Below, piece by piece: positions 47,612-56,663 of a stretch of 64,000 nucleotides of DNA. Position 1 is the stretch's first letter, and every line of letters starts with the position of its first letter. The notes below the pieces were generated by a model, which worked only from the letters and a program-made list of their open reading frames with translations, had not been told where the DNA came from and did no database searches. Where the stretch lies: the NCBI RefSeq assembly GCF_011440375.1, contig NZ_JAAOIR010000001.1, positions 496,001 to 560,000 on the forward strand. Direction: 5' to 3'. Both the position numbers and the translations under genes were made by a program. The DNA comes from Halorubellus sp. JP-L1. Its GTDB lineage: Archaea > Halobacteriota > Halobacteria > Halobacteriales > Natrialbaceae.

Positions 47612-48199
47612 TCAGACGTCGACGCAGTTGTCGCAGACGAGCTGGCCGTTGCGGTCCGTGAGCGAATCCGAGAGCGCGCCGCAGACCTCGCAGATGCTCT
47701 GGGGATCGTACGTGGCGTCCGCGCCGGGCGTGCTCCGGTCGTCGACGAGCTCCATGCCGCCGTTCTGGATGAGGTCGCCAGCGGTCGGCTCGGTACCGGA
47801 TTTGCTGCCGGTCGGGCTGCCGGCGGCGCGAGCGCCGAGGACGTCGTTCGCGGAGAGCACGCCGAACAGTTCGTCGTCGTCGGTGACGACGAGGTGCCTT
47901 ATCGTCTCGGAGCCCATGCGGTCGGCGGCGACGTCGAGGGACTCCGCGGCGTCGACGGTGACGACGGGGTCGCTCATGATGACGCTCACCTCCGTGTTCG
48001 TCGGGTCGCCGTCCTCGGCGACGAGGCCGACGACGTCGCGCTCTGTGACGATGCCGACGGGCTCGGAGCCCCGGAGGACGACGGCGCTACTGGCGTCGTC
48101 GTCGTACATGAGTTTCGCCGCGCCACTGACGGAGTCGGTCTCCGTGACGCCGACGAAGTTTCGGGCTGCCACGTCACGAATCGACACGTCCGCGTTCAT
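47612..48199 (-). CDS. CBS-domain pair with C-terminal zinc ribbon, 195 aa
   Basis: Two CBS domains: residues ~8-60 ('VAARNFVGVTETDSVSGAAKLMYDDDASSAVVLRGSEPVGIVTERDVV') and ~70-125 ('VIMSDPVVTVDAAESLDVAADRMGSETIRHLVVTDDDELFGVLSANDVL'). A C-terminal ribbon (ICEVCG...VCDNCVDV) follows. CBS pairs bind adenosyl nucleotides and regulate a partner; the ribbon may bind it. Monocistronic. Confidence 0.88.
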   Translation of the reverse strand: MNADVSIRDVAARNFVGVTETDSVSGAAKLMYDDDASSAVVLRGSEPVGIVTERDVVGLVAEDGDPTNTEVSVIMSDPVVTVDAAESLDVAADRMGSETIRHLVVTDDDELFGVLSANDVLGARAAGSPTGSKSGTEPTAGDLIQNGGMELVDDRSTPGADATYDPQSICEVCGALSDSLTDRNGQLVCDNCVDV

Positions 48200-48323
48200 A
48201 CGTGAACGATTGGCACGGTCGTTCTAAAAGGTACCTCCAGCAGACTTAAGCACGCACCACCGGAATTCGTATGGGCGTCGACCCGGAGCTGCGTCGATCG
48301 CCGCCGATCGCCGTCGATCGCCG

Positions 48324-49082
48324 TCAGTGGAATTCGACGGTCGTGTTCTTGGCGCGGCAGTCCTCGAGCGCGTGCTTGGCGTCCATCCCGGCCTCGTGCG
48401 CGGTGGGGCCGGAGCCGACGCCGACCTTGAGTTCCACGTCGGCGTCCTCGCGGACGTGCTCGATGGCGGCCTCGTACTCGCGCTCGTCCATGTCCGGGCA
48501 GGTGGCGATGACGTTGTCGCCGCCGACGAAGAACGCGAGCGCGTCGTGCTCGGTGTAGAGCTCTCGCATGAGCGACGCGTACCCCTGCTCGATGTGCGTG
48601 AACACCTCGAACGCGTCGAGTTCGTCCGTGTACTTCTCGGTGGCGTCGTTCACGTCGAAGTGCGCGACGTGGACGTCGTCGTCGCGACGGTGCTCGTCGC
48701 CGACCGTTCGGCCGGCGAGCACCTCGCGCCGGGACTTGTCCTGCGCGCTCCCCTCCTCTTGCACGAGTGCTGTGGAGTCCGCGAGCGCCTGCGCGGGCGT
48801 GACGCCGGTGGCGACGGCGACGCTCAGCGTGACGGGGTAGCGGTTCCGCACCGACTCCTGGAGGAGTTCGTGGTCGGCCTCGTCGAGGCCGTTCGTGACC
48901 GCGACCATGTTGTCGAAGCGCGTGAAGAAGACGTAGCCGTCGCGGTTCCCGACGAACTGCGAGAGATCGGCGTACAGTCGCGACTGGAGCGTCTGGAGGT
49001 CGACCTCGCGGCGCGGTTCCGGCGTCACCGTCCAGGGCCCGTAGTTGTCGATCTGGAAGAGAGTGACCTGTGTGTTCGTCAC
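48324..49082 (-). CDS. gch3: GTP cyclohydrolase III (archaeal type)
   Basis: 252 residues, the usual length. Two related halves are visible: 'TLFQIDNYGPWTVTPEPRREVDLQTLQSRLYADLSQFVGNRDGYVFFTRFDNMVAVTNGL' and 'HFDVNDATEKYTDELDAFEVFTHIEQGYASLMRELYTEHDALAFFVGGDNVIATCPDM'. Both are typical of ArfA/GTP cyclohydrolase III, which converts GTP to a formamidopyrimidine for riboflavin and F420. 'GGDN' and 'QIDNYG' are active-site regions. Family confident from these motifs. Confidence 0.9.
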   Translation of the reverse strand: MTNTQVTLFQIDNYGPWTVTPEPRREVDLQTLQSRLYADLSQFVGNRDGYVFFTRFDNMVAVTNGLDEADHELLQESVRNRYPVTLSVAVATGVTPAQALADSTALVQEEGSAQDKSRREVLAGRTVGDEHRRDDDVHVAHFDVNDATEKYTDELDAFEVFTHIEQGYASLMRELYTEHDALAFFVGGDNVIATCPDMDEREYEAAIEHVREDADVELKVGVGSGPTAHEAGMDAKHALEDCRAKNTTVEFH

Positions 49083-49247
49083 GTTGGCGTGGTCTAACGG
49101 AGCCCGTGGCTTAAGTCACCCTAAACGGAACGTCCGCGAGACGCGAGTGGCGAGTGCGAAGCAGTCGGTGATTTCCATGCGAACGCCGCGTGCGGCGCCG
49201 TGGCCGGGGTATACTTGTAGGACGACCCCGTACGTTTCGAGAATCAC

Positions 49248-51119
49248 ATGACGGAGCGTCCCCGGATCCTGGTCGTCGACGAGCCGGGTGTCGTCGACGA
49301 CCTCGCAGTCGCGAGCGACGACCGAGCGACGTCGGTCGCGTTCGAGCGCGCGACGTCGGCGAGTGCCGCCGTGGACGCACTCGAAGCGGAGAATCCACCG
49401 GTGGGAGTGGTGACGGAGTACGACGTTTCCGACGACGCGTTCGCGGACGGCGTGGCGCTCGTCGACGACATCCGCGACCGATCTACCGTCCCGGTGGTCG
49501 TCTACACGGACGGCGGATCGGAATCGGTCGCGTCGCGTGCGACGGTCGCCGGCGCGAGTGCGTACGTCTCGAAGGACGGCGCCGACGCCGCGGCGAACGT
49601 CGTGGACGTGCTCGCGGACGAACTCGGCGGCGTCGACCGGACGCGCGAGAAGATCGAGACCCTGCACGACGTCGCGACTGACCTGGCGGCGTGCGAGACC
49701 GAGGCGGCGGTGTACGAGCGGACGATCGACGCCGCCGAGCAAGTCCTCGAGTTCGACCAGTGCCTGCTGGACGTGATCCGCGACGACCGGCTCGTCCCCG
49801 TCGCGAAGTCCTCGGGGCTCCCCGAGGGCGGCGCGCAGGAGGTGGCGATCGACGCGGAGAACGTCGCCGCTCGAGTCGCCCGGACGCGCAAGGCGACGAT
49901 CAACAACGACTTGAGCGAGGTGACGGACGCGGACCCGGCGGAGATGACGTACCGGTCGGGGTTCACGGTCCCGGTGAGCGACGTCGGCGTGTTCCAGGCG
50001 GTCGCGGAGGAGACGGCCGCGTTCGACGCCGACGACCTCGAACTCGCGCAGTTGCTGGCCGCACACGTCGCGGAGAGCCTCAAGCGCGTGCGGAACCGGC
50101 AGGACCTCCGCGAGGAACGCGACCGGTTCGCGGCGCTGTTCGAGAACGTCCCGGACCCGGCGGTTCGTGCGTCGTTCGGCGATGACGGGACGCTCGCGGT
50201 GGATTCGGTGAACGCGGCGTTCGCGCGAACGTTCGACTGCGACCAGGACGCGGTCCGCGGACGGGCGCTCTCGACCGTGGTCGAGGCCCCGAACGGGTCG
50301 GACGTCGGCGCGTTCCTCGACGTGGAGGCCGACGGGGAGGCGGTGGCGCGCGAGGTGCAGCGGACGGCCGCGGACGGCGTCCGGGACTTCATCCTGCACG
50401 TCATCCCGATCGACGGTCGCGCGGACGAAGTGTACGGGATCTATACCGACATCACGGAGAACAAAGAACGTCAACGCGCGCTCCAGCGGCAGAACGACCG
50501 CCTGGACGAGTTCGCGGGCATCGTGAGTCACGACCTCCGGAATCCGCTGAACGTCGCGGAGGGCCACCTCGTGAACTACCGGGAGACGGGCGACGAGGCG
50601 AGTCTCGACGAGGTGTCGGCCGCCCACGAGCGGATGCGGTCGCTCGTCGACGATCTCCTGGACCTGGCACGGTCGGGGGACGTCGTCTCCGAGACGTCGT
50701 CGGTCGTCCCCGGCGAGGCTGCGCGTCGCGCCTGGGCGTCGCTTCCCACGCCGGACGCCGAGCTCGTCGTCGAGGAGACGACGCCGGTACTCGCGGACGT
50801 CGGCCGGCTCGTGGACGTGTTCGCGAACCTGTTCCGGAACGCGCTCGATCACGTCGGCGACGCGGTGACGGTCCGCGTCGGCGACCTCCCCTCGAGGGAT
50901 GGGTTCTACGTCGCGGACGACGGTCACGGCATCCCGGAGAGCGAGCGCGAGGCGGTCTTCGAGACGGGGTACACGAACGCGACGGACGGCTCCGGGTTCG
51001 GGCTCGCGATCGTCGAGCAGGTCGCGAGCGCGCACGGCTGGACGGTGTCGATCGTTGACGGCGAATCGGGCGGTGCGCGCTTCGAGTTCCGTGGCGTCGA
51101 CCGGCCCGGGACGGAGTAG
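49248..51119 (+). CDS. Sensor histidine kinase with degenerate receiver, GAF and PAS domains, 623 aa
   Basis: Order: receiver-like (residues ~5-125), GAF (~130-285), PAS (~290-410), HisKA and HATPase. The receiver's phospho-acceptor Asp is replaced by Glu57 ('VVTEYDVS'), while the later Thr and Lys positions ('VYTDGG', 'VSKDG') remain. The H-box is 'FAGIVSHDLRNPLN'; N, G1 and G2 boxes are 'NLFRNALDH', 'VADDGHGIP', and 'GSGFGLAI'. Soluble; no membrane spans. Such haloarchaeal kinases are orphans; the cue is unknown. Confidence 0.9.
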   Translation: MTERPRILVVDEPGVVDDLAVASDDRATSVAFERATSASAAVDALEAENPPVGVVTEYDVSDDAFADGVALVDDIRDRSTVPVVVYTDGGSESVASRATVAGASAYVSKDGADAAANVVDVLADELGGVDRTREKIETLHDVATDLAACETEAAVYERTIDAAEQVLEFDQCLLDVIRDDRLVPVAKSSGLPEGGAQEVAIDAENVAARVARTRKATINNDLSEVTDADPAEMTYRSGFTVPVSDVGVFQAVAEETAAFDADDLELAQLLAAHVAESLKRVRNRQDLREERDRFAALFENVPDPAVRASFGDDGTLAVDSVNAAFARTFDCDQDAVRGRALSTVVEAPNGSDVGAFLDVEADGEAVAREVQRTAADGVRDFILHVIPIDGRADEVYGIYTDITENKERQRALQRQNDRLDEFAGIVSHDLRNPLNVAEGHLVNYRETGDEASLDEVSAAHERMRSLVDDLLDLARSGDVVSETSSVVPGEAARRAWASLPTPDAELVVEETTPVLADVGRLVDVFANLFRNALDHVGDAVTVRVGDLPSRDGFYVADDGHGIPESEREAVFETGYTNATDGSGFGLAIVEQVASAHGWTVSIVDGESGGARFEFRGVDRPGTE

Positions 51120-51130
51120 CCGGCGTCTTC

Positions 51131-51168
51131 GCTGGGTGGAGGCCACGCTGGGTGGAGGCCACGCTGGG
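51131..51168. repeat. Tandem 16-base repeat GCTGGGTGGAGGCCAC
   Basis: Two exact copies (51131-51146, 51147-51162) plus the first six bases of a third, just past the kinase stop. No hairpin obvious. Meaning unknown; probably slippage. Confidence 0.7.
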
Positions 51169-51203
51169 CGGCGAAGCGCCGAACGGAGGACGAGAGACCG
51201 CGT

Positions 51204-51527
51204 TTAGGCGTGTTTGACGTTCGATTCGCCCGCCTTGGGCTGGTACTCCCAGAAGTTCCCGGAGCGCATCGCGCGCCCGACGGTCTTGTGGAAGTCCACG
51301 ATGTCGTCGAACTCGCCCTTGTCGACGTGCTCGAAGACGTCCGCGACGCTCACGATCCGCTTGTGGTTGAGGCGGACGGGTTCGTCGCCGTGTTCCTCCA
51401 CGAACGCCGCGGCCGTCAGCGGGAAGTCCTCGTCCTCGTCGAGTCGCTTGGCGAGGATCGCCATCCCGTACTTCCGCATGCCCTCGCTGCCCTCGTCGCC
51501 GTCGGGGTCGTGCGGCCAGTCTGTCAT
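51204..51527 (-). CDS. DUF5785-type protein, 107 aa
   Basis: Haloarchaeal conserved small protein ('MTDWPHDPDGDEGSEGMRKYG'...), with 'FPLTAAAFVEEHGDEPVRLNHKRIVSVADVFEHVDKGEFDDIVDFHKTVGRAMRSGNFWEY'. It is of the DUF5785 type by pattern. The acidic helical protein has no known function. Start ATG at 51527. Confidence 0.8.
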   Translation of the reverse strand: MTDWPHDPDGDEGSEGMRKYGMAILAKRLDEDEDFPLTAAAFVEEHGDEPVRLNHKRIVSVADVFEHVDKGEFDDIVDFHKTVGRAMRSGNFWEYQPKAGESNVKHA

Positions 51528-51654
51528 GCCCGAACGTCCGGATGGGAGGCGCAAAAGGGTTTCTCTCCCCGGCGCGCTGGCGGCCCGCGGCGCATCGGTC
51601 CCTATTGGATTTGGCGTGTGACTTGGGGAAGTGAGCGCAGTACGTCGAGGTACG

Positions 51655-51933
51655 ATGTCGAGGACCGTGTTGCCGTCCGGCGGACAGGGGGACGCGACGA
51701 CGAACCACGAGGCGATCCGCCGCTGGGCAGCGGCGCGCGACGCGACGCCGGCGCGGGCGGGTCCGAACGCCGAGGGCGTTCTCCGCTTTACGTTCCCGGA
51801 CACCGATCGCTTCGCGGCGATTACCTGGAGCGAGTTCTTCGCGACGTTCGAGCGCGAGCGCCTCGCGTTCGTCTACGAGCCCACGGACGACGCGAGTCGC
51901 TTCTACAAGTTCGTGGACCGAGACGCGGTCTGA
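51655..51933 (+). CDS. Haloarchaeal small conserved protein, 92 aa
   Basis: Contains 'FPDTDRFAAITWSEFFATFERERLAFVYEPTDDASRFYKFVDRDAV', a pattern I know from short haloarchaeal proteins with unknown function. ATG at 51655 chosen; a GTG 24 bases upstream is possible. Confidence 0.7.
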   Translation: MSRTVLPSGGQGDATTNHEAIRRWAAARDATPARAGPNAEGVLRFTFPDTDRFAAITWSEFFATFERERLAFVYEPTDDASRFYKFVDRDAV

Positions 51934-51984
51934 ATCGGTCTCGAGGGCGAGCGGTCCGCGGTCGGTCCCGTCGGGCGCGCGACG

Positions 51985-53274
51985 TCAGTCGTCGCCGCTG
52001 GCGCGCGGGCGTTCGCGGTCGCCGAGCAGTTCCTCGTGGTGTTCGTCGAGGAGCGGGGCGCGGCCGCGGGGGCCGGTGGGTGCGTCGCCGAACTTGATTG
52101 GGCAGCCGGCGACGGTGACATCGCGGTCGGCGCCGGGCTGGGCGACGTCGGCGAGCATCCCTCGGTCGGCGACGTGCGGGTCGTCGAAGACGTCGGCGGC
52201 GTCCTGGACGGGGGCGGCGGGGACGCGACCGTCGAGGCGGTCGACTATGTCGTCGGCGTCGTGCTCGCGGGTCCACGCGGCGATTTCGGGGCGGAGGTCC
52301 TCGCGGGCGCGGACGCGACTGGCGGCGTCGGGGTAGTCGGCGGCGAGGTCGGGGCGGTCCATCGCCTCGCAGAGCGCGCGCCAGTGGCCGTCGGAGAACG
52401 CGGCGATTACGACGTACCCGTCGTTCGCTTCGAACGCGTTGTACGGGAACAGCGTCGGGTGACTGTTGCCCTGACGCGTGAGGACGTCGTCGTCGTACGA
52501 GTAGTGGTAGACGGCGCGCTCGCACATGGAGACCATCGCGTCGTACATCGCGGTGTCGACGTAGCTCCCCTCGCCGGTGCGTTCGCGGCGGTGGACGGCG
52601 GCGAGGATGCCGACGGCCTCGAGGACGGCGGTGAAGAGGTCGCCGATGCCGGGGCCGACCTTCGTCGGCGGACCGTCTTCCTGGCCCGTTATCTCCATGA
52701 CGCCGCCGAGCGCTTGCGCGACGAGGTCGAAGCTCGGCTGGCCTTGCCTGTGCGTCTCGCCCGTGCGCGGGTCGCCAAAGCCGCGGATGCTCGCGTAGAT
52801 GAGCTCCGGGTTGACCTCCCTGAGGGTCTCGTACTCGCAGTCGAGTCGTTCCATGGTGCCGGCGCGGTAATTCTCGACGACGACGTCCGCGGATTCGACG
52901 AGATAGAGGAACTCCTCGCGGTCGGCATCGTCGCCGAGGTCGAGTTCGACGCTGCGCTTGCCGCGGTTGACGCTCTGGAAGTAGCCGCCGTAGGGTTCGT
53001 CGGCGGCGTCGCCGACGTGCGGGGGGTTCGAGCGGATGAGGTCGCCGCCGGGCCGTTCGACCTTCACTACGTCCGCGCCGAGGTCCGCGAGGAGCATCGT
53101 GCAGTACGGGCCGGCGAGCACCTGCGTGAGGTCGACGACGCGGAGGTCCGAGAGCGGGCCGTCGCCGCCGTCGTGGCTGGCGTCCGCGGCGGCGTCGTGG
53201 CTGGCATCCGCGGCGGCTTCGCCGTCGGAATCGCCGTCCGCGGCCGCTCCGTCGTCGACGTCGCTTGCTGGCAT
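51985..53274 (-). CDS. mct: Succinyl-CoA:mesaconate CoA-transferase (CaiB/BaiF family)
   Basis: 429 residues. The family III CoA-transferase pattern is clear: 'SDLRVVDLTQVLAGPYCTMLLADLGADVVKVERPGGDLIRSNPPHV', 'DVVVENYRAGTMERLDCEYETLREVNPELIYASIRGFG', 'TAMYDAMVSMCERAV'. The conserved active-site Asp lies in the 'PGIGDLFTAVLEAVGILAA' region. The N terminus has a ~35-residue Asp/Ala/His-rich extension ('DASHDAAADASHDGGDG'). It is divergent from the glutamate mutase operon, so it is assigned to activation of mesaconate. Family is certain; substrate from context. Confidence 0.85.
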   Translation of the reverse strand: MPASDVDDGAAADGDSDGEAAADASHDAAADASHDGGDGPLSDLRVVDLTQVLAGPYCTMLLADLGADVVKVERPGGDLIRSNPPHVGDAADEPYGGYFQSVNRGKRSVELDLGDDADREEFLYLVESADVVVENYRAGTMERLDCEYETLREVNPELIYASIRGFGDPRTGETHRQGQPSFDLVAQALGGVMEITGQEDGPPTKVGPGIGDLFTAVLEAVGILAAVHRRERTGEGSYVDTAMYDAMVSMCERAVYHYSYDDDVLTRQGNSHPTLFPYNAFEANDGYVVIAAFSDGHWRALCEAMDRPDLAADYPDAASRVRAREDLRPEIAAWTREHDADDIVDRLDGRVPAAPVQDAADVFDDPHVADRGMLADVAQPGADRDVTVAGCPIKFGDAPTGPRGRAPLLDEHHEELLGDRERPRASGDD

Positions 53275-53325
53275 GGCCGGTTCGCACGACGGCCCCAGGC
53301 AAAAACCTTCCCTATTGATAATGAA

Positions 53326-53346
53326 GGTGTGGTTTATTACCACACC
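53326..53346. promoter_or_regulatory. GGTGTGG / CCACACC palindrome in divergent mct-glmS region
   Basis: Perfect 7-base arms at 53326-53332 and 53340-53346 with a TTTATTA loop, 52 bases upstream of the mct ATG. A CTTTAACTA TATA-like element at 53392-53400 lies 25 bases before the glmS ATG, indicating a leaderless start. The palindrome may be an operator for both directions. Confidence 0.55.
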
Positions 53347-53424
53347 CACGCTTCAACGTGTATAAGGAATATTATCATGATAGACCATTATCTTTAACTA
53401 TTGTTCATCGTACTCTCTGGGTAC

Positions 53425-53859
53425 ATGCCCGCGACAGTCACACTCGGTGTCATCGGGTCCGACGCGCACGTCGTCGGTATCACCATCCTCGAACAGGCCC
53501 TCTCGGCCGCAGGGTTCGAGGTTCACAACCTCGGCGTCCAGTCCTCCCAGGAGGAGTTCGCCGAGTCCGCAGCCGCCCACGACGCCGACGCCGTACTCGT
53601 CTCCTCGCTCTACGGGCACGCCGAGCAGGACTGCCGCGGCTTCCACGAGACCCTCCGCGACCACGACGTCGACTCGGTCACCTACATCGGCGGCAACCTC
53701 GCCGTCGGCCAGGACGACTTCGCGGAGACGCGGGAGACGTTCCGCGAGATGGGATTCGATCGCGTCTTCGACAGCGAGACCAGTCCCGAGGAGGCGATCC
53801 GCGCGCTCGAACGGGACTGCTCGCACAGCGAACGCGACACCGAACGGGTCACGGCCTGA
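53425..53859 (+). CDS. glmS: Glutamate mutase small (B12-binding) subunit
   Basis: 144 residues, standard size. The cobalamin-binding motif DxHxxG is present as Asp13-His15-Gly18 in 'GSDAHVVGITILEQALSAAGFEVHNLGVQSSQEEF', followed by the Rossmann-like strands ('DADAVLVSSLYGHAEQDCRGF', 'YIGGNLAVG'). It pairs with GlmE to convert glutamate to 3-methylaspartate. Start ATG at 53425 matches the TATA position; the TTG at 53401 is unlikely. Confidence 0.93.
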   Translation: MPATVTLGVIGSDAHVVGITILEQALSAAGFEVHNLGVQSSQEEFAESAAAHDADAVLVSSLYGHAEQDCRGFHETLRDHDVDSVTYIGGNLAVGQDDFAETRETFREMGFDRVFDSETSPEEAIRALERDCSHSERDTERVTA

Positions 53860-53863
53860 GTCG

Positions 53864-55372
53864 ATGTTGCGCGACGAACGCATCCCGGCCGAGCAGTTGC
53901 GACGCACAGACGAGGCCATCAGGGGGAACTATCCCACGGGCGCAGACGTCGACTTCGAGGACGCGATCGAGTTCCACGAGTCCCTGCCCGACGAAAAGCG
54001 GTTCGCGGACGTCCTCGAGTCCGCGGACCGACCGCTCCTCCAGCCGCGAGCCGGCGTCGCCCGCCTCGACGAACAGATCTCGCTCCTCTCTCACCTCCAG
54101 GAGGAGGGGAACGCGGACCTCCTGCCGACGACGATCGACTCGTACACGCGCGACAACCAGTACGAGAAGGCCCAGACGGGGCTCGAGGAGGCTCGCGACA
54201 CGGGAAAGGCGGCGCTCAACGGGTTCCCGGCGGTCAATCACGGCGTCGAGGGCTGTCGCGACCTGATCCGCGCGCTCGACGCGCCCATCGAGGTCCGACA
54301 CGGCACGCCCGACGCACGCTTGCTCGCGGCGGTGACGTTCGCGGGCGGGTTCCAGAGCTTCGAGGGCGGCCCGATCAGCTACAACATCCCCTACTGCAAG
54401 GACGACGACCTCGCGGAGACGATCGAGCACTGGCAGTTCGTCGACCGGCTCGCGGGCGCGTACACCGAACGCGGCGTCACCATCAACCGCGAGCCGTTCG
54501 GGCCGCTGACGGGGACCCTGGTCCCGCCGAGCATCGCGATCGCGGTGATGCTCGTCGAGGGCAAGCTCGCCGCCACGCAGGGCGTCCGCTCGCTCACGCT
54601 CGGGTACGGGCAGGTCGGGAACCTCGTGCAGGACGTCGCGGCCCTGCGCGCGCTCAAGAGCCTCGGCGAGTCGTACCTCCCGGATAGCGTCGAGGTGACA
54701 ACGGTGTTCCACGAGTGGATGGGCGGGTTCCCGCCGGACGAAGCGAGAGCCAACGGCGTCATCGGGCTCGGCGGAACGACGGCGGCGGTCGCGGAGCCGG
54801 ACAAGGTCATCACGAAGAGCCCGCAGGAGTTCCAGGGCGTCCCAACGAAGGAGGCCAACGCCGCCGGGCTGCGGACGACCCGGCAGATGCTCGATATGGT
54901 TCGCGAGCAGGCGATCGCGCTCGACGGCGTCGACGAGGAGCAGGAGTTGATAGAGCGGACGGCCATGGAGCTCGTCGAGACCGTCGAGCACTACGGCGAC
55001 GGCGACGTCGCGCTCGGCGTCGTCGACGCGTTCGCAGCGGGTGCGCTGGACGTCCCGTTCGCGCCGAGCGACGCCGCGATGGGCGCGGTCCTGCCGGCGC
55101 GCGACGACGACGGCCGCGTCCGCATCTTCGAGTTCGCGGACCTCGACGTGAGCGACGACCTGAAGGAGATCCACGGGAACTTCCTCGACGAACGCGCTCG
55201 CACGGAGGGCCGCGAGCGGTCGTTCGCGATGGTCGCGGACGACGTCGACGCCATCAGCGACGGCCGCCTCATCGGGCGCCCGAACCCGAACGGTAGCGGG
55301 ACGCGTGACGAGGACGGGACAGCGGACGACGCGACCGGCGCGGCCGACGGAGGTGAGTCGCGTGCGGATTGA
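53864..55372 (+). CDS. glmE: Glutamate mutase large (catalytic) subunit
   Basis: 502 residues, TIM-barrel type B12 mutase: 'LQPRAGVARLDEQISLLSHLQEEGNADLLPTTIDSYTRDNQYEKA', 'HGTPDARLLAAVTFAGGFQSFEGGPISYNIPYCKD', 'TLGYGQVGNLVQDVAALRAL', 'FHEWMGGFPPDEARANGVIGLG', 'TKSPQEFQGVPTKEAN'. It starts 4 bases after glmS. Acidic tail at the end. Produces (2S,3S)-3-methylaspartate, the first step of the cycle. Confidence 0.93.
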   Translation: MLRDERIPAEQLRRTDEAIRGNYPTGADVDFEDAIEFHESLPDEKRFADVLESADRPLLQPRAGVARLDEQISLLSHLQEEGNADLLPTTIDSYTRDNQYEKAQTGLEEARDTGKAALNGFPAVNHGVEGCRDLIRALDAPIEVRHGTPDARLLAAVTFAGGFQSFEGGPISYNIPYCKDDDLAETIEHWQFVDRLAGAYTERGVTINREPFGPLTGTLVPPSIAIAVMLVEGKLAATQGVRSLTLGYGQVGNLVQDVAALRALKSLGESYLPDSVEVTTVFHEWMGGFPPDEARANGVIGLGGTTAAVAEPDKVITKSPQEFQGVPTKEANAAGLRTTRQMLDMVREQAIALDGVDEEQELIERTAMELVETVEHYGDGDVALGVVDAFAAGALDVPFAPSDAAMGAVLPARDDDGRVRIFEFADLDVSDDLKEIHGNFLDERARTEGRERSFAMVADDVDAISDGRLIGRPNPNGSGTRDEDGTADDATGAADGGESRAD

Positions 55373-56633
55373 GCGCGTTCGCGCCGTCCCGACCGTCTCG
55401 GGGTTCTACTTCGACGACCAGCGCGCGATCAAGGAAGGGGCGACCCAGGACGGGTTCGCGTACGACGGCGAACCGGTCACGCAGGGGTTCGACGCGGTAC
55501 GCGAGGCCGGCGAGGCCCTGACCGTCGAACTCGACCTGAGCGACGGAACGACGGTGTCCGGGGACTGCTGTGCGGTCCAGTACTCGGGTGCCGGCGGCCG
55601 CGATCCGCTGTTCCGCGCGGAGCGCTATCGGCCGGTGGTCGCGGACCGCGTCGCGGACGCGTTCGAGGGCCGGGACGCGACCAAGTTCGGGACGAACGTC
55701 GCGGATCTCGCGGCGATGCCCGGCGAGGGCGAGCGCGAGCAGCTACACACGGCGGTCCGGTACGGCGTCTCGCAGGCGCTGCTCGCCGCGGCCGCGCACG
55801 CGAACCGGGAGCCGCGAGCGCGAACGCTCGCCGCCCACCTCGGGACGACGCCCGCGACCGAGCCCGTGCCCGTGTTCGGGCAGTCCGGCGACGACCGGTA
55901 CGCGAACGCCGAGAAGATGCTCATCAAGGGCGTCCCCGTCCTCCCACACGGGCTGTTCAACAGCGTCGAGAAACTCGGCGAGGACGGCGAGGGACTCCGC
56001 GAGTACGTCACTTGGATCGTCGAGCGCGCGACCGAACTCGGCGACGACGACTACCGGCCGCGGATCCACCTCGACGTCTACGGCGTCCTCGGCGACGTCC
56101 TCGGCGCACCGTACGACCGCACCGCGGTCGTGGACTACTTCCAGGAGCTCGCGGACGCCGCGGGCGAGCACCCGATCCAGATCGAGGGCCCGATGGACGT
56201 CGGCGGCCGCGCCGAACAGATCCACGCGATGACCGAACTGCGGGACGCGCTCGCGGACGCCGACGTCGACGTGGACCTCGTCGCCGACGAGTGGTGTAAC
56301 ACCCTCGCGGACGTGAAGGCGTTCGTGGACGCGGGCGCGGCGGACGTCGTCCAGGTGAAGACCCCCGACCTCGGCGGCATCCAGCGGTCCGGAGAGGCGG
56401 TCAAATACTGCGAGGGCACGGACGTCCGCGCGTACCTCGGCGGGACGTGCAACGAGACCGTCACGAGCGCTCGGGCGTGCGCGCACGTCGCGCTGGCGAC
56501 GGACGCCGCGCAGGTGCTCGCCAAGCCCGGGATGGGGTTCGACGAGGGCTACATGGTCGTCGAGAACGAGATGCGGCGCGCGCTCGCTCGCGACCGAACG
56601 AGCCGCACGACGACCGCGACCGCGGACGACTGA
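55362..56633 (+). CDS. mal: Methylaspartate ammonia-lyase
   Basis: 423 residues in the enolase superfamily. Metal ligands Asp238 ('RIHLDVYG'), Glu275 ('QIEGPMD') and Asp309 ('LVADEWCN'), the base Lys333 ('VVQVKTPDLGG') and His196 ('VLPHGLFN') are all present, closely matching the known Citrobacter-type enzyme. It eliminates ammonia from 3-methylaspartate to give mesaconate. GTG start at 55362 follows GGAGGTGAG and overlaps glmE by 11 bases. Confidence 0.95.
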   Translation: MRIERVRAVPTVSGFYFDDQRAIKEGATQDGFAYDGEPVTQGFDAVREAGEALTVELDLSDGTTVSGDCCAVQYSGAGGRDPLFRAERYRPVVADRVADAFEGRDATKFGTNVADLAAMPGEGEREQLHTAVRYGVSQALLAAAAHANREPRARTLAAHLGTTPATEPVPVFGQSGDDRYANAEKMLIKGVPVLPHGLFNSVEKLGEDGEGLREYVTWIVERATELGDDDYRPRIHLDVYGVLGDVLGAPYDRTAVVDYFQELADAAGEHPIQIEGPMDVGGRAEQIHAMTELRDALADADVDVDLVADEWCNTLADVKAFVDAGAADVVQVKTPDLGGIQRSGEAVKYCEGTDVRAYLGGTCNETVTSARACAHVALATDAAQVLAKPGMGFDEGYMVVENEMRRALARDRTSRTTTATADD

Positions 56634-56663
56634 CTTCGAGACCACATAGATGATGGATACGAC

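Noticed and set aside
49119-49130. CCTAAACG motif shared with the provirus palindrome at 8442
   Set aside because: A single half-site in chromosomal DNA; likely coincidence.
49116-51146. Long minus-strand frame opposite the sensor kinase
   Set aside because: Arg/Val/Asp-rich shadow translation with no domain; the kinase on the plus strand has all its motifs.
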